This document shows positions 10,709 to 21,216 of a stretch of 64,000 nt of DNA, piece after piece. The translations under genes were made by a program, and so were the position numbers. The stretch is from Karstenula rhodostoma CBS 690.94 (lineage: Eukaryota > Ascomycota > Dothideomycetes > Pleosporales > Didymosphaeriaceae), in the NCBI GenBank assembly GCA_010093485.1, contig MU001502.1:1074057-1138056 (forward strand), in the 5' to 3' direction. The notes beneath the pieces were generated by a model. The model was not told the origin of the DNA and searched no databases. It saw only the letters and a list, made by a program, of their open reading frames with translations. The first letter of the stretch is position 1. The number at the start of each line of letters is the position of its first letter.

Positions 10709-11396
10709 ACGCTGCGGTAGCGAGATGTTGCATGATGCCGGAGGAATGTTGACAGCGTACACGTTTTGAATATAATGATGCATTTGTAAAGATACATTGC
10801 CACATGTTGAGAGCGGGGAGGTCGGCTGAGGTGAGTTGTGGCAGGCGCGATGGGGCTCCTGCGTAGCATTGGCCCCTGACACTAGAGCTCACACACTTCT
10901 TTCAATGCGCCCTTCCTCCACTCCAGCCTCCAACAGAACGCATTCTATCGTCATTCCATCCTTTTGAACTCTCTCGCGACTTTTCAGCAGTTTGAGCACC
11001 AGTAATCACAGACTCGTCGAGTTGACAGTCTTGTTGATGGGAGTTCTACTGACGACGATATGCATTCTTGTTTCTCGAAGACCGTCGGAGTCCAGTCTCT
11101 CATAGGAACATAAAGACCGGATATAAGTAAAGGCCTTTACTAGTTAAATATAGAATAGTTAATCTATATATTGTAGAGATTCACTATGAGGTAGGGTGAC
11201 TCAATGAAGTAGGGGGGACAAAAAGGCGCGTTGTGCTTTGCCAATGCACGAACAAAGGGGGTAGTTAATCTAAGAGTAACGCAGGCTACTATATAAGTTT
11301 ATAATCTTAACCTAATACTGTATCGCCGGTGTTTACCTTCCCGTGAGAGTCCAGTCTATTGGTGTATATCTGACCTTAGCATTCCAATTGACTCGC
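10709..11396. other. Intergenic region with an AT-rich degenerate patch
   Basis: The part from about 11100 to 11340 is sharply richer in A+T than its surroundings. It holds a perfect 16-bp palindrome AGTAAAGGCCTTTACT (11126-11141) and two copies of TAGTTAATCTA (11156-11166 and 11262-11272). A GAGTCCAGTCT repeat (11088-11098 and 11347-11357) flanks the patch. There is no ORF. This looks like a worn-down repeat element, but no ends are clear enough to class it. Confidence 0.45.
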
Positions 11397-13037
11397 TTAT
11401 CCGCTTATGATACTTTGTTGGACTGCTCTTCTGTCGTGCTTGGCAGCATTACGTCTAGATACTGTACGCCTCCTCTTGGTCGCACCCGAGGGCTGCTTCC
11501 AAGCCGGCTGATCGGGGTCGAATCCTACCAGACAGTTCACAGTTTCTGCGCCCTCGCCTGCACCGTTGATCTGAGAACCCACCGGGTTTCTCCACTGTCC
11601 ACTCAATTTGATGTATCCATCGAGTGCGTCCGTGAGCGTCCTACCAAGATCAAGAGCTTTTTCTGCTCTAGTGTGCGAGTAGAACTGCAGCAGACTCTTT
11701 GCAGCGTTTCTCTCACCATTGCTGATAAGAGTCTGCGCGCTCTTCTCTACCCATTCCATGTCGCTCACCGACTGGTTTTCAAAGGCGGTGTACATTTGAG
11801 TTACGAGTGGGTGGAAGGCGTCCGGGTTTGAGCACATGTAGTACAAAACCCGCTTGAATATGCGACCGGCAAACTGCGACGCTTCTTGCAGCTGGAAGTC
11901 AGGATTGAGAAAAGACGACGAGGCGCCGGTGGTAAGGTATCGGTGTTCACCAAACTCTGGCGGAACAGACTCTACGCCCAACCACCAAGGAATGAAAGGC
12001 GCAGCCACAGATCCTGTAGGCGCGTTCCAGATACGAATGGTGTCCGGATCCATGTTCTGCAATAAGCTCACAACCTGACCATACCCAGCTTCGTCGTCAG
12101 AAATCCGGGGGTCGCGTACACGCTCTCGCATATCGGCTTCGGTGACAGGTACCATGGCAAGGGTAGCTTCCTCCAGTTCGGCCTGGCTCATGTACTTGTT
12201 CCCACCATCACGAGCTGTCAGATTCTCACCCGCCACCTGGTATCCATACGCATTGAAGATGTTGAATGGTTCGCTTCCATTCGGATTCCACCACCTTTGT
12301 TCAACAGCAAAGCTGACGATGTTGCTGGAGCCCATGTAGTCGGTGCTGGTCTGGAAATCGACGGGAAAATCCTCAATGTACCCCGGATACAGCACCCGTA
12401 CGGCGTCAGTTCCCAGTCTCTCGGCAGCCCACAATCCCTTTCCGCCGGAGAACTCCCACACCACCCAGCCCTCGTTCGCATCGGCGATCAAATGCGAGTT
12501 ACCACCGTAGTCAGCGTATCCGTGTTGTTTTATCATGTCTCCGATAATTTCCACACCTTCCCGCGCCGTGCTTGCACGCTCCAAAACCACACGTGCGAGA
12601 TCGGAATACTGCAAGCCAATCTGCGGATTAGGCGTCATATCGTAGAGCTCCTGTCTACTGTTCGCCCATACATCTCTCACCGTGACGCCCTTCTCGTTGA
12701 CGCCGCCATTCGTCAACGGCGCGGGAAATCCTTCAAAGTCTGAGTACTCCATAGACATGTATCGGAATGTGTGGTTCACCTGCGGGATCTGTATCAATTC
12801 GCCTGGGAGAACGGCATCTTCGGTGACGCCGACGGTGATGGCCGCATTAGATGTGTGGTTGGCAGCGGGAAAGATCTGGAGCCAGTGCGAGGAGACTTCT
12901 TCGCCGGTGCCGCCTACAAGGGTAGCGTTAAGGGCTGTGAGGTCCCGCCCGATATAAAAGGCATAGCTGGCGCTTGTGGAGGGGACGACGAGGCCGAGTA
13001 TTGCTGCCAATATGGTTTTCCTGGAGGGAGGCGCCAT
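11397..13037 (-). CDS. Secreted peptidase family C69 (dipeptidase A-like) protein with Ser at the nucleophile position
   Basis: A single exon of 546 aa. Residues 1-23 form a signal peptide ending STSA, so cleavage would leave Ser24 as the new N-terminus (SYAFYIGRDLTA). In the C69/PepD family, an Ntn-hydrolase fold, the mature protein begins with a nucleophilic Cys at this point, followed by a short beta strand and a Gly-Lys/Arg. Further family-like regions are GGTGEEVSSHW, GGVNEKGVTVRDVWANSR, GYADYGGNSHLIADANEGW and PFIPWWLGVESVPPEFGEHR. Several Asn-X-Ser/Thr sites suit an extracellular glycoprotein. The last about 30 residues are basic. The expected role is dipeptide or amide hydrolysis outside the cell or in the vacuole, but the Cys-to-Ser difference makes the chemistry uncertain. 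Confidence 0.8.
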   Translation of the reverse strand: MAPPSRKTILAAILGLVVPSTSASYAFYIGRDLTALNATLVGGTGEEVSSHWLQIFPAANHTSNAAITVGVTEDAVLPGELIQIPQVNHTFRYMSMEYSDFEGFPAPLTNGGVNEKGVTVRDVWANSRQELYDMTPNPQIGLQYSDLARVVLERASTAREGVEIIGDMIKQHGYADYGGNSHLIADANEGWVVWEFSGGKGLWAAERLGTDAVRVLYPGYIEDFPVDFQTSTDYMGSSNIVSFAVEQRWWNPNGSEPFNIFNAYGYQVAGENLTARDGGNKYMSQAELEEATLAMVPVTEADMRERVRDPRISDDEAGYGQVVSLLQNMDPDTIRIWNAPTGSVAAPFIPWWLGVESVPPEFGEHRYLTTGASSSFLNPDFQLQEASQFAGRIFKRVLYYMCSNPDAFHPLVTQMYTAFENQSVSDMEWVEKSAQTLISNGERNAAKSLLQFYSHTRAEKALDLGRTLTDALDGYIKLSGQWRNPVGSQINGAGEGAETVNCLVGFDPDQPAWKQPSGATKRRRTVSRRNAAKHDRRAVQQSIISG

Positions 13038-13864
13038 GTTGGAGGAGAGCGAGCGAGCTGGAAGAGCTGCTGGGCCATGCTGGAGTCTCCCGCCTTCTTA
13101 TGGTTGGGCGTTCTCTGGTACGCTTCAATCTTGGCTGGACTGGGTCCACAATGAAATCGAGTCCCTGTTCGCGGAGGTGAGCGTCGCGCGGCTGAAAGCT
13201 GCGATGGACATGTAGCTAGCCAGGAACGTGCTGACGGACCCCACACTACGTGGGTGGCTTGCGGGGCACAACTTGGCTATCGTCTACAGGTCTCCCGCTG
13301 GGAACAAACACATGCGTACGTTGAGGAGTCCATTTGGCTTAAAGTGAGATGGTTTGTATATCTAGACCTGAGAAATACTTCGGATTTTCAGTCATAGCAT
13401 CGATGGCATCAATTTCCAGTAAGTCTCTCCCGAGATACATATGTCGCGATAACATGTGTATCCGCGATCTATCTTCGGCACTTTCCTAGCTCATCTTCGC
13501 TTTTCGATAAGGGAGTTTGGCTTGAGCATCCTGCGAGCCGTTACAGCGCGCATACTGCGAGTTGTCACAAGCTTCCTACAAGATTACATGAAGCGTGCGA
13601 GTCAGCACCTAAGAGGTGCTCTTTACACGACTCACGATTGGAATCCTGGCAGTGAGGGTGCTCTGTACCACAAGTCAAGTGAACGTTGTGAGCACACTGG
13701 CGATAGAGCAAGCTATCGAGTAGCGCGCCGCCTCTACAGCGCGGAACCATTCCGCAACACTACCACCACTGTCCCAAACTACAGCATCCCTTTTCCATCT
13801 CCAAAACTTGCCCACCCTGTCCCAAAACCTTCACATCATTCATACGTTTTGCCATCCATCAACC
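13038..13864. other. Intergenic region between divergent C69 and Dabb genes
   Basis: This holds the 5' flanks of both genes. Bases just before the Dabb start are C-rich (CCCACCCTGTCCC type), like a fungal leader. The plus-strand frame 13456-13941 overlaps the Dabb start in another frame and is not considered a gene. No repeat was seen. Confidence 0.4.
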
Positions 13865-14379
13865 ATGACCACCCCCACCCCAATAACGCGCGTCGTCCTC
13901 TTCAAAATCACGTCCCCTGCGGACCAGGAGAAGCTTTTTGACTATTACCGACCGCTTTCCGCAACCGCGACGAAAGACGGGAAGCCGTATATTCTGTCTG
14001 CGCGGGCGGGGCCGACGTTTGAGGATCAGCGGAGACAGGGGTTTACGGTGGTGGCGGTCACGGAGTAAGTACTGCATGCGTTGGTTCAGTTATCTCGGGC
14101 TGGAAGCGAGTGGTGCCAGGAGTCGGTAGCGATGGACCCGCGCGCTGGGTTCCGGAGGAGTCGTGTCGAGTACGTGGCATAGGGACGCACACAAGATTGT
14201 CGTAGTAGGTAGGGGGCAGAGAAGAGCATGAAAAGCTGAAAGAGAGCAGGTTTGAGAGTGAGGAGGATATGAAGTATTATGATGAGGGGTGTGAGACCCA
14301 CGCGGAGCTGAAGAAGTTTGCTAAGAGTGTGCATGAAGGGGCTATGATGGTTTACTTCAGGGATGTGCTAGCAAGGTGA
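13865..14379 (+). CDS. Stress-responsive A/B barrel (Dabb) domain protein
   Basis: Exons 13865..14064 and 14250..14379 give 109 aa, the normal length of a single Dabb domain. The N-terminus ITRVVLFKI is the usual first strand. The join VTEF-ESEEDMKYYDEGCETH restores the conserved block before the second helix, and the end GAMMVYFRDV is the last strand. Dabb proteins are small dimeric barrels; many have no known reaction, and some act on polyketide intermediates. The 185-nt intron is long for this window but has a GTAAGT donor and AGCTGAA before CAG. An in-frame ATG lies upstream only through an unlikely 5' extension, so the ATG at 13865 (AACCATGACC) is preferred. Confidence 0.8.
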
Positions 14380-14484
14380 AGTGGATAATGCAGGACCGAT
14401 GTAAACGGGAGAACACAGAGATGTTTAGGAGGAGGCATTTCATTGAGCAACGTCCTAGTGCTCAACCTTTTCCCCATGACTTGT

Positions 14485-15165
14485 TCAACGAGGAAATGCG
14501 ATTATCGTGGCATGGTCACCGGGAACTAGCCCCGCTGATAGGAACTTTCTGCTCGCATGCCCAAAAACCATATACTCACTGTTGTCGAGCTGCTCGACAG
14601 CGTATTCGTCGAGAACTGCACATGTTTTCACCTCAACCTCAACGTTGAAATACTGACCAAGGACTGTTTGCAATCCTTTGAATAGGACTGCTCCTCTCAG
14701 ATACGAGTCAATGATGATCTCGTTTCCAAAGAGCTGGAAGAACCATCTACCTTGCTCCGGGAACGCTTGGTCGCTTTCAAACGGGCTTTGTATACCCATC
14801 GCCAACGACGGGCAAAGGATGTCGTCGGACTCGATTTGAATTTCGACCTCTGCTGTGGTATTGGAGTCTTCAGAGTAGCGTTGCGGTGATGGTATCTGGG
14901 GATCTAGTAGACTCGATGGTGCGATGTCCCTGGATAGCGGAGAGGAACCTTGCAATGATGGGGTCCTCGGGACCTGGATGTTGGGGCCGTCAGTGGTTAG
15001 TACTGACTTGACGTGTTTTGGTGAGGCTGGAGCGGAGAGAAAGTACGAATCGCATTGTGGTATTCTGCTCGTCGAGTCGACCGCGGTATCCGACGAGCAA
15101 CTTAGAATAGCCGCCTCAGCGTTTGTCGCCGAAGAGAAACCCCGAGGCAGGCGAGGGAACGCCAT
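14485..15165 (-). CDS. Hypothetical protein, 226 aa
   Basis: A single open frame of 226 codons. The first about 110 residues are Ser/Pro-rich and probably disordered. The rest (from about residue 120, GIQSPFESDQAFPEQGRW) is compact and mixed hydrophobic, ending KFLSAGLVPGDHATIIAF. No signal peptide or membrane segment. I do not recognise the family. The change from disordered to folded composition and the absence of a comparable opposite-strand frame support it as a gene. An additional exon at either end cannot be excluded. Confidence 0.5.
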   Translation of the reverse strand: MAFPRLPRGFSSATNAEAAILSCSSDTAVDSTSRIPQCDSYFLSAPASPKHVKSVLTTDGPNIQVPRTPSLQGSSPLSRDIAPSSLLDPQIPSPQRYSEDSNTTAEVEIQIESDDILCPSLAMGIQSPFESDQAFPEQGRWFFQLFGNEIIIDSYLRGAVLFKGLQTVLGQYFNVEVEVKTCAVLDEYAVEQLDNSEYMVFGHASRKFLSAGLVPGDHATIIAFPR

Positions 15166-15281
15166 TGAAAATTCGTCAGACGCTGCTGGGTGCAGAACCT
15201 TCGAGGTGGCGATGTATGTGCACTCTCGGCTACCGTGTCGGTGGCAGGTGCGATCCGCCCGCCCCCTTCCCCACCTGCCAT

Positions 15282-15401
15282 CTACGACTCAGATAACTCC
15301 GGATCGGGATCTTCGTCCCAATTCCAACAATCTTCACCAGAACCTTCTGAGCCACCTTCCCCATCGACTATCTCTTCATTTTCCTCCTGTTCCTCCTCGT
15401 C
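15282..15401 (-). pseudogene. Acidic coding remnant, probable 3' end of a decayed gene
   Basis: The minus frame reads an acidic tail starting DEEEQEENEEIVDGEGG and ending DPDPELSES before a TAG at 15282. It is preceded in the same frame by a TAG at 15402-15404 (GAC TAG GAC). A single C-to-T change, CAG to TAG, would explain that stop. Upstream, the frame is open back to about 15482, where CTAAC...CTGCAG resembles a splice acceptor. This could instead be a spliced exon of a live gene that I could not reconstruct. Confidence 0.3.
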
Positions 15402-15542
15402 CTAGTCTGCACTGCCATCTGAGACCCCCGCTGATCTCGTCCAACTCGTCCGCGACTGCGCCATTCTTTGTCCAGCCCTATATATCCACGATCTGCAGGT
15501 TGTTAGCCTGGGCTCATGAATGGCAGGGGGGTTTGACTCACT

Positions 15543-15842
15543 CTACTCATCCCTGAACTTAGTCTTCTTTCTCTTGCTGCTCTTCTCGTCCTGGTCCGCG
15601 GACTTCCTTTTCGGTGGCAGACCATGCTTCACATTATGCGGATTATTCGGCCACATGTCTTCTGCTACATCCCAGGGAAGTATAGCGGGATGAATTTCCC
15701 TCGAAAATCGCATGCGTAGAGCAGCCTGCCAAGTTGTATCATCGGTAACCTTGCAGACTTCCTCTAAACCAGAACAGAGGTAGACGAGACTCTGTTGTTT
15801 CGGCTTGTAAGCTTCACATGCGTGAAGCTGTGTTTTGGGAGA
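15543..15842 (-). pseudogene. Uncharacterised coding fragment, 99 codons, no start codon
   Basis: The minus strand is open for 99 codons between TGA TAG (15843-15848) and TAG (15543). It reads convincingly as protein: LVYLCSGLEEVCKVTDDTTW, then FSREIHPAILPWDVAEDMW, ending in a basic Lys/Arg-rich tail KRKSADQDEKSSKRKKTKF. There is no suitable N-terminal start. The bases just upstream also read NWKPVDFW before the two stops, suggesting that the gene once extended further. The family is not recognised. Either a truncated pseudogene or an internal exon. Confidence 0.35.
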
Positions 15843-16118
15843 CTATCACCAGAAGTCAACTGGCTTCCAATTCACTACTGATTCAGCCCGGCACCTCGCG
15901 TTGCGAGACATTGTATTGAAGCCACATATAGAATGATGGGTGTGATAACCACTGAGTGTCAGCTATACAAAAACCGTGAATTGGAGGCCCCTTTTGTATG
16001 CAGAACCCTCTACGTAAGGGTCTATAAATCCCCATGTTTGCCCCATATAAACGCTGGTCGGTGGGGGTAAATTTATTCCAAACGCGTCTATTCATTACTT
16101 TGTTCAGTACGTATTCGT

Positions 16119-17184
16119 CTAACCTTGCATCTCAATGCCGCCCGATCCATGAAGGACTTCTCCAGTGCAGTAAGAACCGAGGGGTGAAGCTAGGGTGACA
16201 TAAAGCGTAGCCATCTCAATGGGCATGCCTGGTCTGTTGAGCGGGCATGCTCCGACACCTAGCGCTTTCATTGCGTCGTCGGGAACATTCTGGGTGGCCG
16301 GCTGCAAAGGAGTCCAACTGTAACACAGTCAGTATCAACCATGAAAACATTCTTGCGCGCGTTGCATCATTGCGACTGGGGTGATTGTTAACTCACATGA
16401 TACCAGGAGCGACAGCATTCACACGAATGCCGTTCTTGGCCTGCTGCTGTGCAAGACCGCGAGTGAATGTTGCGATTGCGCCCTTTGTGGATGCGTAGTC
16501 GAGTAATTGAGGGTTGCTCATGTAAGCTGCAACAGAGCTGCTGTTGACAATACAATCGCCGCGTTTCATGTGCTTGATGGCGTACTTCGTCATGGCGAAC
16601 ATGGAAACGATGTTGGTCTGGAACGTCTTCTCGGTAACGTCGAGATCGATATCAGCAATATCATCGCACATCTCCTGCATTGCAGCTTTGCAGAATCAGC
16701 ATGAGGCATGTCTTGACCAAAAGAAGAGCCTATGCATACCGTTGTTGACCAGGACATTCAACTTCCCGAAAGCCGTTATATGTCCCTCGACGGCCTTTTC
16801 GCAATTCTTCCTGTCCCGCAAGTTGAGTGCCATCAGGTTCGCCTTCCTGCCCGCCTCCTCAACCTTCTTCTTCACATACTGCGCGTCCTCCTCCTCTTCC
16901 GGTAAGTACACGATACTGACATCGGCTCCCTCTCTCGCGAACAGTATGGCAACAGAGCGCCCTATTCCTGAGTCTCCGCCAGTGATTAGGGCAGCCTTGC
17001 CCTCCAAAAGGCCTCTGCCCTCATACTCTTTGAGGTAGGGCTTGCCGTTGTCGTCCCAGAACTCGAGACGCGTCCAGTCCGCGTATGGGTCCATGTTCTT
17101 GTCCAGTCCGGGGCCGCCCTCTTGATTTTGGGGCTTTATTGATGTGGCCGGGTAGGCTGTGATCGGGGCTTCCTGTTCACCCAT
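16119..17184 (-). CDS. Short-chain dehydrogenase/reductase (YghA/glucose-ribitol dehydrogenase-like)
   Basis: Exons on the minus strand are 16740..17184, 16397..16685 and 16119..16317, giving 310 aa. The N-terminal extension of about 50 residues (ITAYPATSIKPQNQEGGPG) is typical of this SDR branch. The NAD(P)-binding loop is TGGDSGIG, NNA sits across the first junction, the active-site pair is YASTK, and VNAVAPGIIWTPLQPA spans the second junction. Such enzymes oxidise or reduce polyols, sugars or related carbonyls with NAD(P); the substrate is unknown. Introns are 54 and 79 nt with GTATGC and GTGAGT donors. The frame is open further upstream, but the ATG at 17184 matches where homologues start. 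Confidence 0.9.
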
Positions 17185-18363
17185 TCTGAATGATCTGGTT
17201 GATAGTTTAAGTGTGGATGGAATGAAGTGTTCAGTCGGGGAATTGGTCGTGGTAATTTCTTTAGGAGTTACGAATCTGCAAGGAAGAAGTTTATTGACAC
17301 ACTGCCAGCAGTCCGTTTTAGGGAAGTACATAGAGTGGTCGATGACGACGTTGTTACGATGGCGGGGTGCTCCTCGCCTGATCTGATTGGACAGCGCACT
17401 CAACAATTGACATGGACCATGATCCTCTCTACCCGAGTACAACACCACATCAATTTACCCACCGATTCACCGAGAACATGCAAAACTCGCAAGATATCAT
17501 GGCTTTTTGAGACAACGGAGCATAGGAGTTGCGACGCGACAGTCTTACCCGTGGCAGGGGTCCACTATAAGCGATGCCGAAGAAGGCAGGCAACGATGAG
17601 ACGTATGCGACCACTTTTACCAATCCAACATGTTGGCATCGAACCCAATGGAAACTACATGAAAAGACTGCCATGCCGCTATGTCTCGGCGGTTGAGGCG
17701 GTAAAGGTAGGGCGACATCACATTGCGTTCGCGTTTTCGGAAGCTGACACCATCGCAGCAGCACGACGCTTGCAACATTGCGATGGCACGCATCGTCGAT
17801 GCTTGTCCTCTAGGACCGCGATTCTGATCGAGTAACGATCGCGACGCACCCGCTCTTCCCAACTAGCGTCTCGGCACGCTTGCTAGATGAGTAGGGATAT
17901 CCGCAGAGCCGCACAAGTCTCAGAGCACGATCCACATGTTGCCGACTTCTAACACTCTTTGGGCCTGCGATCCCACTCTTATCACGACCAAGGTCACTTG
18001 TCGCTTCCAGAACAGTGGGCGATAAGAAGTTTTCGTAGCGGGCTCGGGAGCTAGTCGTCATATAACTGGGTCTTGACTTTTTCGCAACGCGCATCCGACG
18101 AACAACACTTCGATGCCCATTGTGCAAAGGTGGACCAGCTGCAAAATGCTTCCAGAGATCACAGTAGTGTCCCCCGCAGAGTGGACAGTGCGAGCTCAAA
18201 ATTCACTGACAGTGGACCTTGTCATGCTGAGATGCATAATGTAACGTCATGATCGACTTTCTCCGCTGGAGTCTTGAGGGGCTTAATAAGTGGTGCTGAT
18301 GTTTTCCCCTTATTATTCTGCACCTTCTCCCCATATTTTCGTAACCCCACAAACACAGACACT
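17185..18363. promoter_or_regulatory. Divergent intergenic region between the SDR and MFS genes
   Basis: This 1.2-kb region has no convincing gene. Near the MFS start lie a CRE-like core ACGTCA (18244-18249) and two STRE-type motifs: AGGGG at 18277-18281 and CCCCT (its complement) at 18306-18310. They are about 120, 85 and 55 bp before the ATG. Such short motifs are only suggestive of stress control. Confidence 0.35.
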
Positions 18364-20216
18364 ATGAAGGAGAAGACCACGGAAACCCAAGGCAATATGC
18401 CCCCGGTACTGCCACCAATGGACGAGGGACGCGATGGCAGCGACGAGTTCAAGATGCGGCCTCGGAAGGATGGTAGGAGTAAGTCCTGGTTCGATGGAAC
18501 ATATCATAGACCATCGGTTGTACCGCGTCCAGACGGAAAGCGCGAACTGAGGGAGAAAGACTGCTGGGACAAGTTGGCATACTCCTGGCCTACCTGGAAG
18601 AAATGGATGTACCTCTCCTCTATCGCCAGCATCCAGATCTCCATGAACTTCAATACGTCGGTGTTTCCAAGCGCAGTCAACCCCATCGCTGAGCACTTTG
18701 GTATCAGTACACAAGCTGCACGGGTAGGGCAGATGATATATCTGGTCTTTTACAGCTTTGGATGTGAGCTGTGGGCTCCTTGGAGTGAAGAATTTGGCAG
18801 ATGGCCTATCCTGCAGTTGAGTCTGTTCTTCATCAATATCTGGCAAATACCAAATTCCGTCGCACCGAATTTTGGTACAATTGTAGTATGCAGAGCTTTG
18901 GTAAGTTCGAAACAAACCCTCTTCGACATTCTCACTGACGAAAACTTCAGGGTGGTCTCTCGACAGCGGGCGGCAGCGTTACCCTGGGTCTCATTGCAGA
19001 CCTTTACGATCCAGAAGAACAGCATTGGGCACTATGTTTCATTGTGCTGAGTTCAACGATCGGAACCAGCATTGGCGGCGTCATTGGTGGCCCTATCGAG
19101 CGATGTCAGTCTTTCCTCCCGCTGGCACGGCCGAATGTCAAAAACTAACCAGAGAACAGTTCTCACCTGGCGCTGGAACTTCTGGATTCAGCTCATCTTT
19201 GGTGTTGCAGTGCAAGCTGTTCACTTCTTCATGCCGGAGTCGCGCTCCACCATCTTGATCGACCGCGAAGCCAAGCGTCGTCGCGAAGCTGGCGAGGACC
19301 CCAACATTTACGGACCCAATGAGCTCAAGTCACCACGGATATCACTAAAGGAAGCTGGAAAGATCTGGCTGCGGCCATTTGAGATGTTTGTTCGTGAGCC
19401 TATTGTGTTGTTCTTGTCTCTCTTGTCGGGGTTCTCGGACGCTCTTATCTTCACATTCCTCGAAGCCTTCGCCATCACTTTCCCGGATAACTTCGGTTTT
19501 GGTACACTGGCAACCGCATGGGCATTTATACCCATCAACGCGAGTTACTTCTTTACGTACTTCTTGTACTGGCCAATATTCCGAAGAGATGAACACCTCA
19601 AGAAGAAAAATGGGCCCGACTCCCTATCACCCGAGCGTAGACTGAGGCCTCTCCTTATACTTGCTGTCTTCGAGCCTATCGGCCTGTTTGGGTTCGCATG
19701 GTCATGCATGGGACCGCCGCAAACGCATTGGATCGCACCCATGATATTTTCGTTCCTTGTTGGTCTGGCTAACTTCGCCATCTACTATTCCTCCGTGGAC
19801 TACATGGTTGGTCCCTCTCTTCGCAAAACCTAGCGTGTTGTGGCTAATTGTGAAAAGATCGCAGCGTACGGCCCATACTCCGCTTCGGCAACCGGAGGAA
19901 ATGCTTTCGCGAGGGTGAGCTAGCTTCCAAGCTTGGTATACATTGGAGCATCCACTAACCATACCTTTAGGACTTCCTTGCCGGAATAGCAGCGATGTAC
20001 GCAACGCCTCTTTACACGAATTTGAGTGAAAAGCGTCCCTCGGAGTACGCAACCACGGTCTTGGCATGTCTGTCTTGCCTCGTTGTCTTCCCCATCTATA
20101 TCTTCTATTGGAAGGGTCCTCAAATCCGAAAGGCCAGCAAGTTTGCTTCCATACTCGCGGAGGATAGGAAAATTGAGGGGGTCAGACGGCTTAGCAAAGC
20201 AGACAATCTACCCTGA
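18364..20216 (+). CDS. Major facilitator superfamily transporter (DHA1-type)
   Basis: Exons 18364..18900, 18951..19104, 19160..19806, 19858..19914 and 19971..20216 give 546 aa. A hydrophilic N-terminus of about 85 residues is followed by twelve predicted helices. Exon 2 carries GGLSTAGGSVTLGLIADLYD, the family's helix 4 and loop signature, and IGGVIGGPIERFLTWRWNFW crosses the second junction. The large central loop holds basic REAKRRREAGEDPN, and MIAAYGPYSASATGGNAF crosses the fourth junction. This arrangement fits fungal DHA1 drug:H+ or polyamine antiporters in the plasma membrane; the substrate is unknown. All introns are 50-56 nt with GT..AG ends and keep phase. Confidence 0.9.
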
Positions 20217-21216
20217 ATGCCGACACAGGCTTGACAATGGGCTATACTTCGCTGTCTGCAATACAAGTGGTCCTGGAAACCCTGCTACCGAAGGCAACGA
20301 AAACAGCAGCGCAGTTCCAGATCCTGGAGTAGCCGGTCGGCGAAGCGGCCATACATGTCTATAAATTGCGACTATCAGTCCAATGAAGTGGGTGTGTCGT
20401 CATGCGCTGGACCCGCATACCATTCCGACTGGAATCCACGCGATACCCATGGCACTATGTAACGATCTCAGAAATACAATTGCGACTTTGCAGAACCACG
20501 GAGGCTCTCTCTCTCCTCGCCGTCAAGCGTACGGATCAGCCGATGCGAGACCCTTTCATCTAATGATCACGGATTCCAGATCCGAGCTGGCCTATTCCGC
20601 TGGCATTCTCAAGTGTACTATACCTATGATGTCCGTTTGGAGAATTTAGCTCCAGTAAATAATATCCTCTGCGCTGATGCATGCTCAAAATCTGTACCTC
20701 GTTCTGTTTTCGCGTCATAAGAACGCATCGTATGGCGATTGAGCGGTCAGCGTACGAAACAGAGGGCGGTGCCCCTGCCTCTCATGTCAGCTTAGGGGCC
20801 GGTAATAAGCTGAAGCCTTTGTCATTCGGACTATCAAAGTTCCGACCCATAGGTTAGACTTAAATCACTATAGGTGTCTGCAATTTCGATCGCGCTGTTA
20901 ATATCAATGTTCACTTACTGCAAGCGGGCACGTGACGTGAATCGCAAACCACTACCCCAGCACCTTGGCCGACTAAGCCGATCCTCCGTTCACAAGTCGC
21001 TAAACCCCAAATAGCATACATTTCATCTTGGCGTATACGTGGACGACCTGCTCATGAGAGTTGGGCTCGCAGAGGCCGTACAACATACCGTTTTCGGCAG
21101 CGTCTCTACCACGCCGACAGGTCCAAGCAACCAATAAGCGTAGGAGCCCTTGCTATTTCAGGCAATCTGCCAAAAACGCTCGAGTTAGCAGTGTCCATAG
21201 CCCCACTTTCCGACCC
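20217..21216. promoter_or_regulatory. Intergenic region with a combined E-box/CRE-like site
   Basis: At 20929-20940 the sequence CACGTGACGTGA fuses an E-box (CACGTG) with a CRE-like TGACGTGA, about 280 bp before the next gene's start. The remainder shows no gene or repeat. Confidence 0.35.

Larger units (their letters stand above)
15166..16118. other. Region with coding-like but interrupted minus-strand sequence
   Basis: Two pieces read like protein on the minus strand (15543-15842 and 15282-15401; see separate entries). The rest, 15843-16118, upstream of the SDR 3' end, shows nothing recognisable. Confidence 0.4.

Noticed and set aside
11505..11530. B-box-like GGTCGAATCC suggesting a tRNA
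   Set aside because: It lies inside the C69 coding region and no A box, anticodon arm or acceptor stem pairs with it.
17227..17835. 202-codon plus-strand frame upstream of the SDR gene
   Set aside because: No ATG start (GTG), no domain pattern, and it runs antisense through the SDR 5' region.
17810..18199. 129-codon minus frame beginning with a CPLCGGHYC motif
   Set aside because: It starts with TTG rather than ATG and, apart from the Cys-rich start, has no fold-like composition; probably chance.
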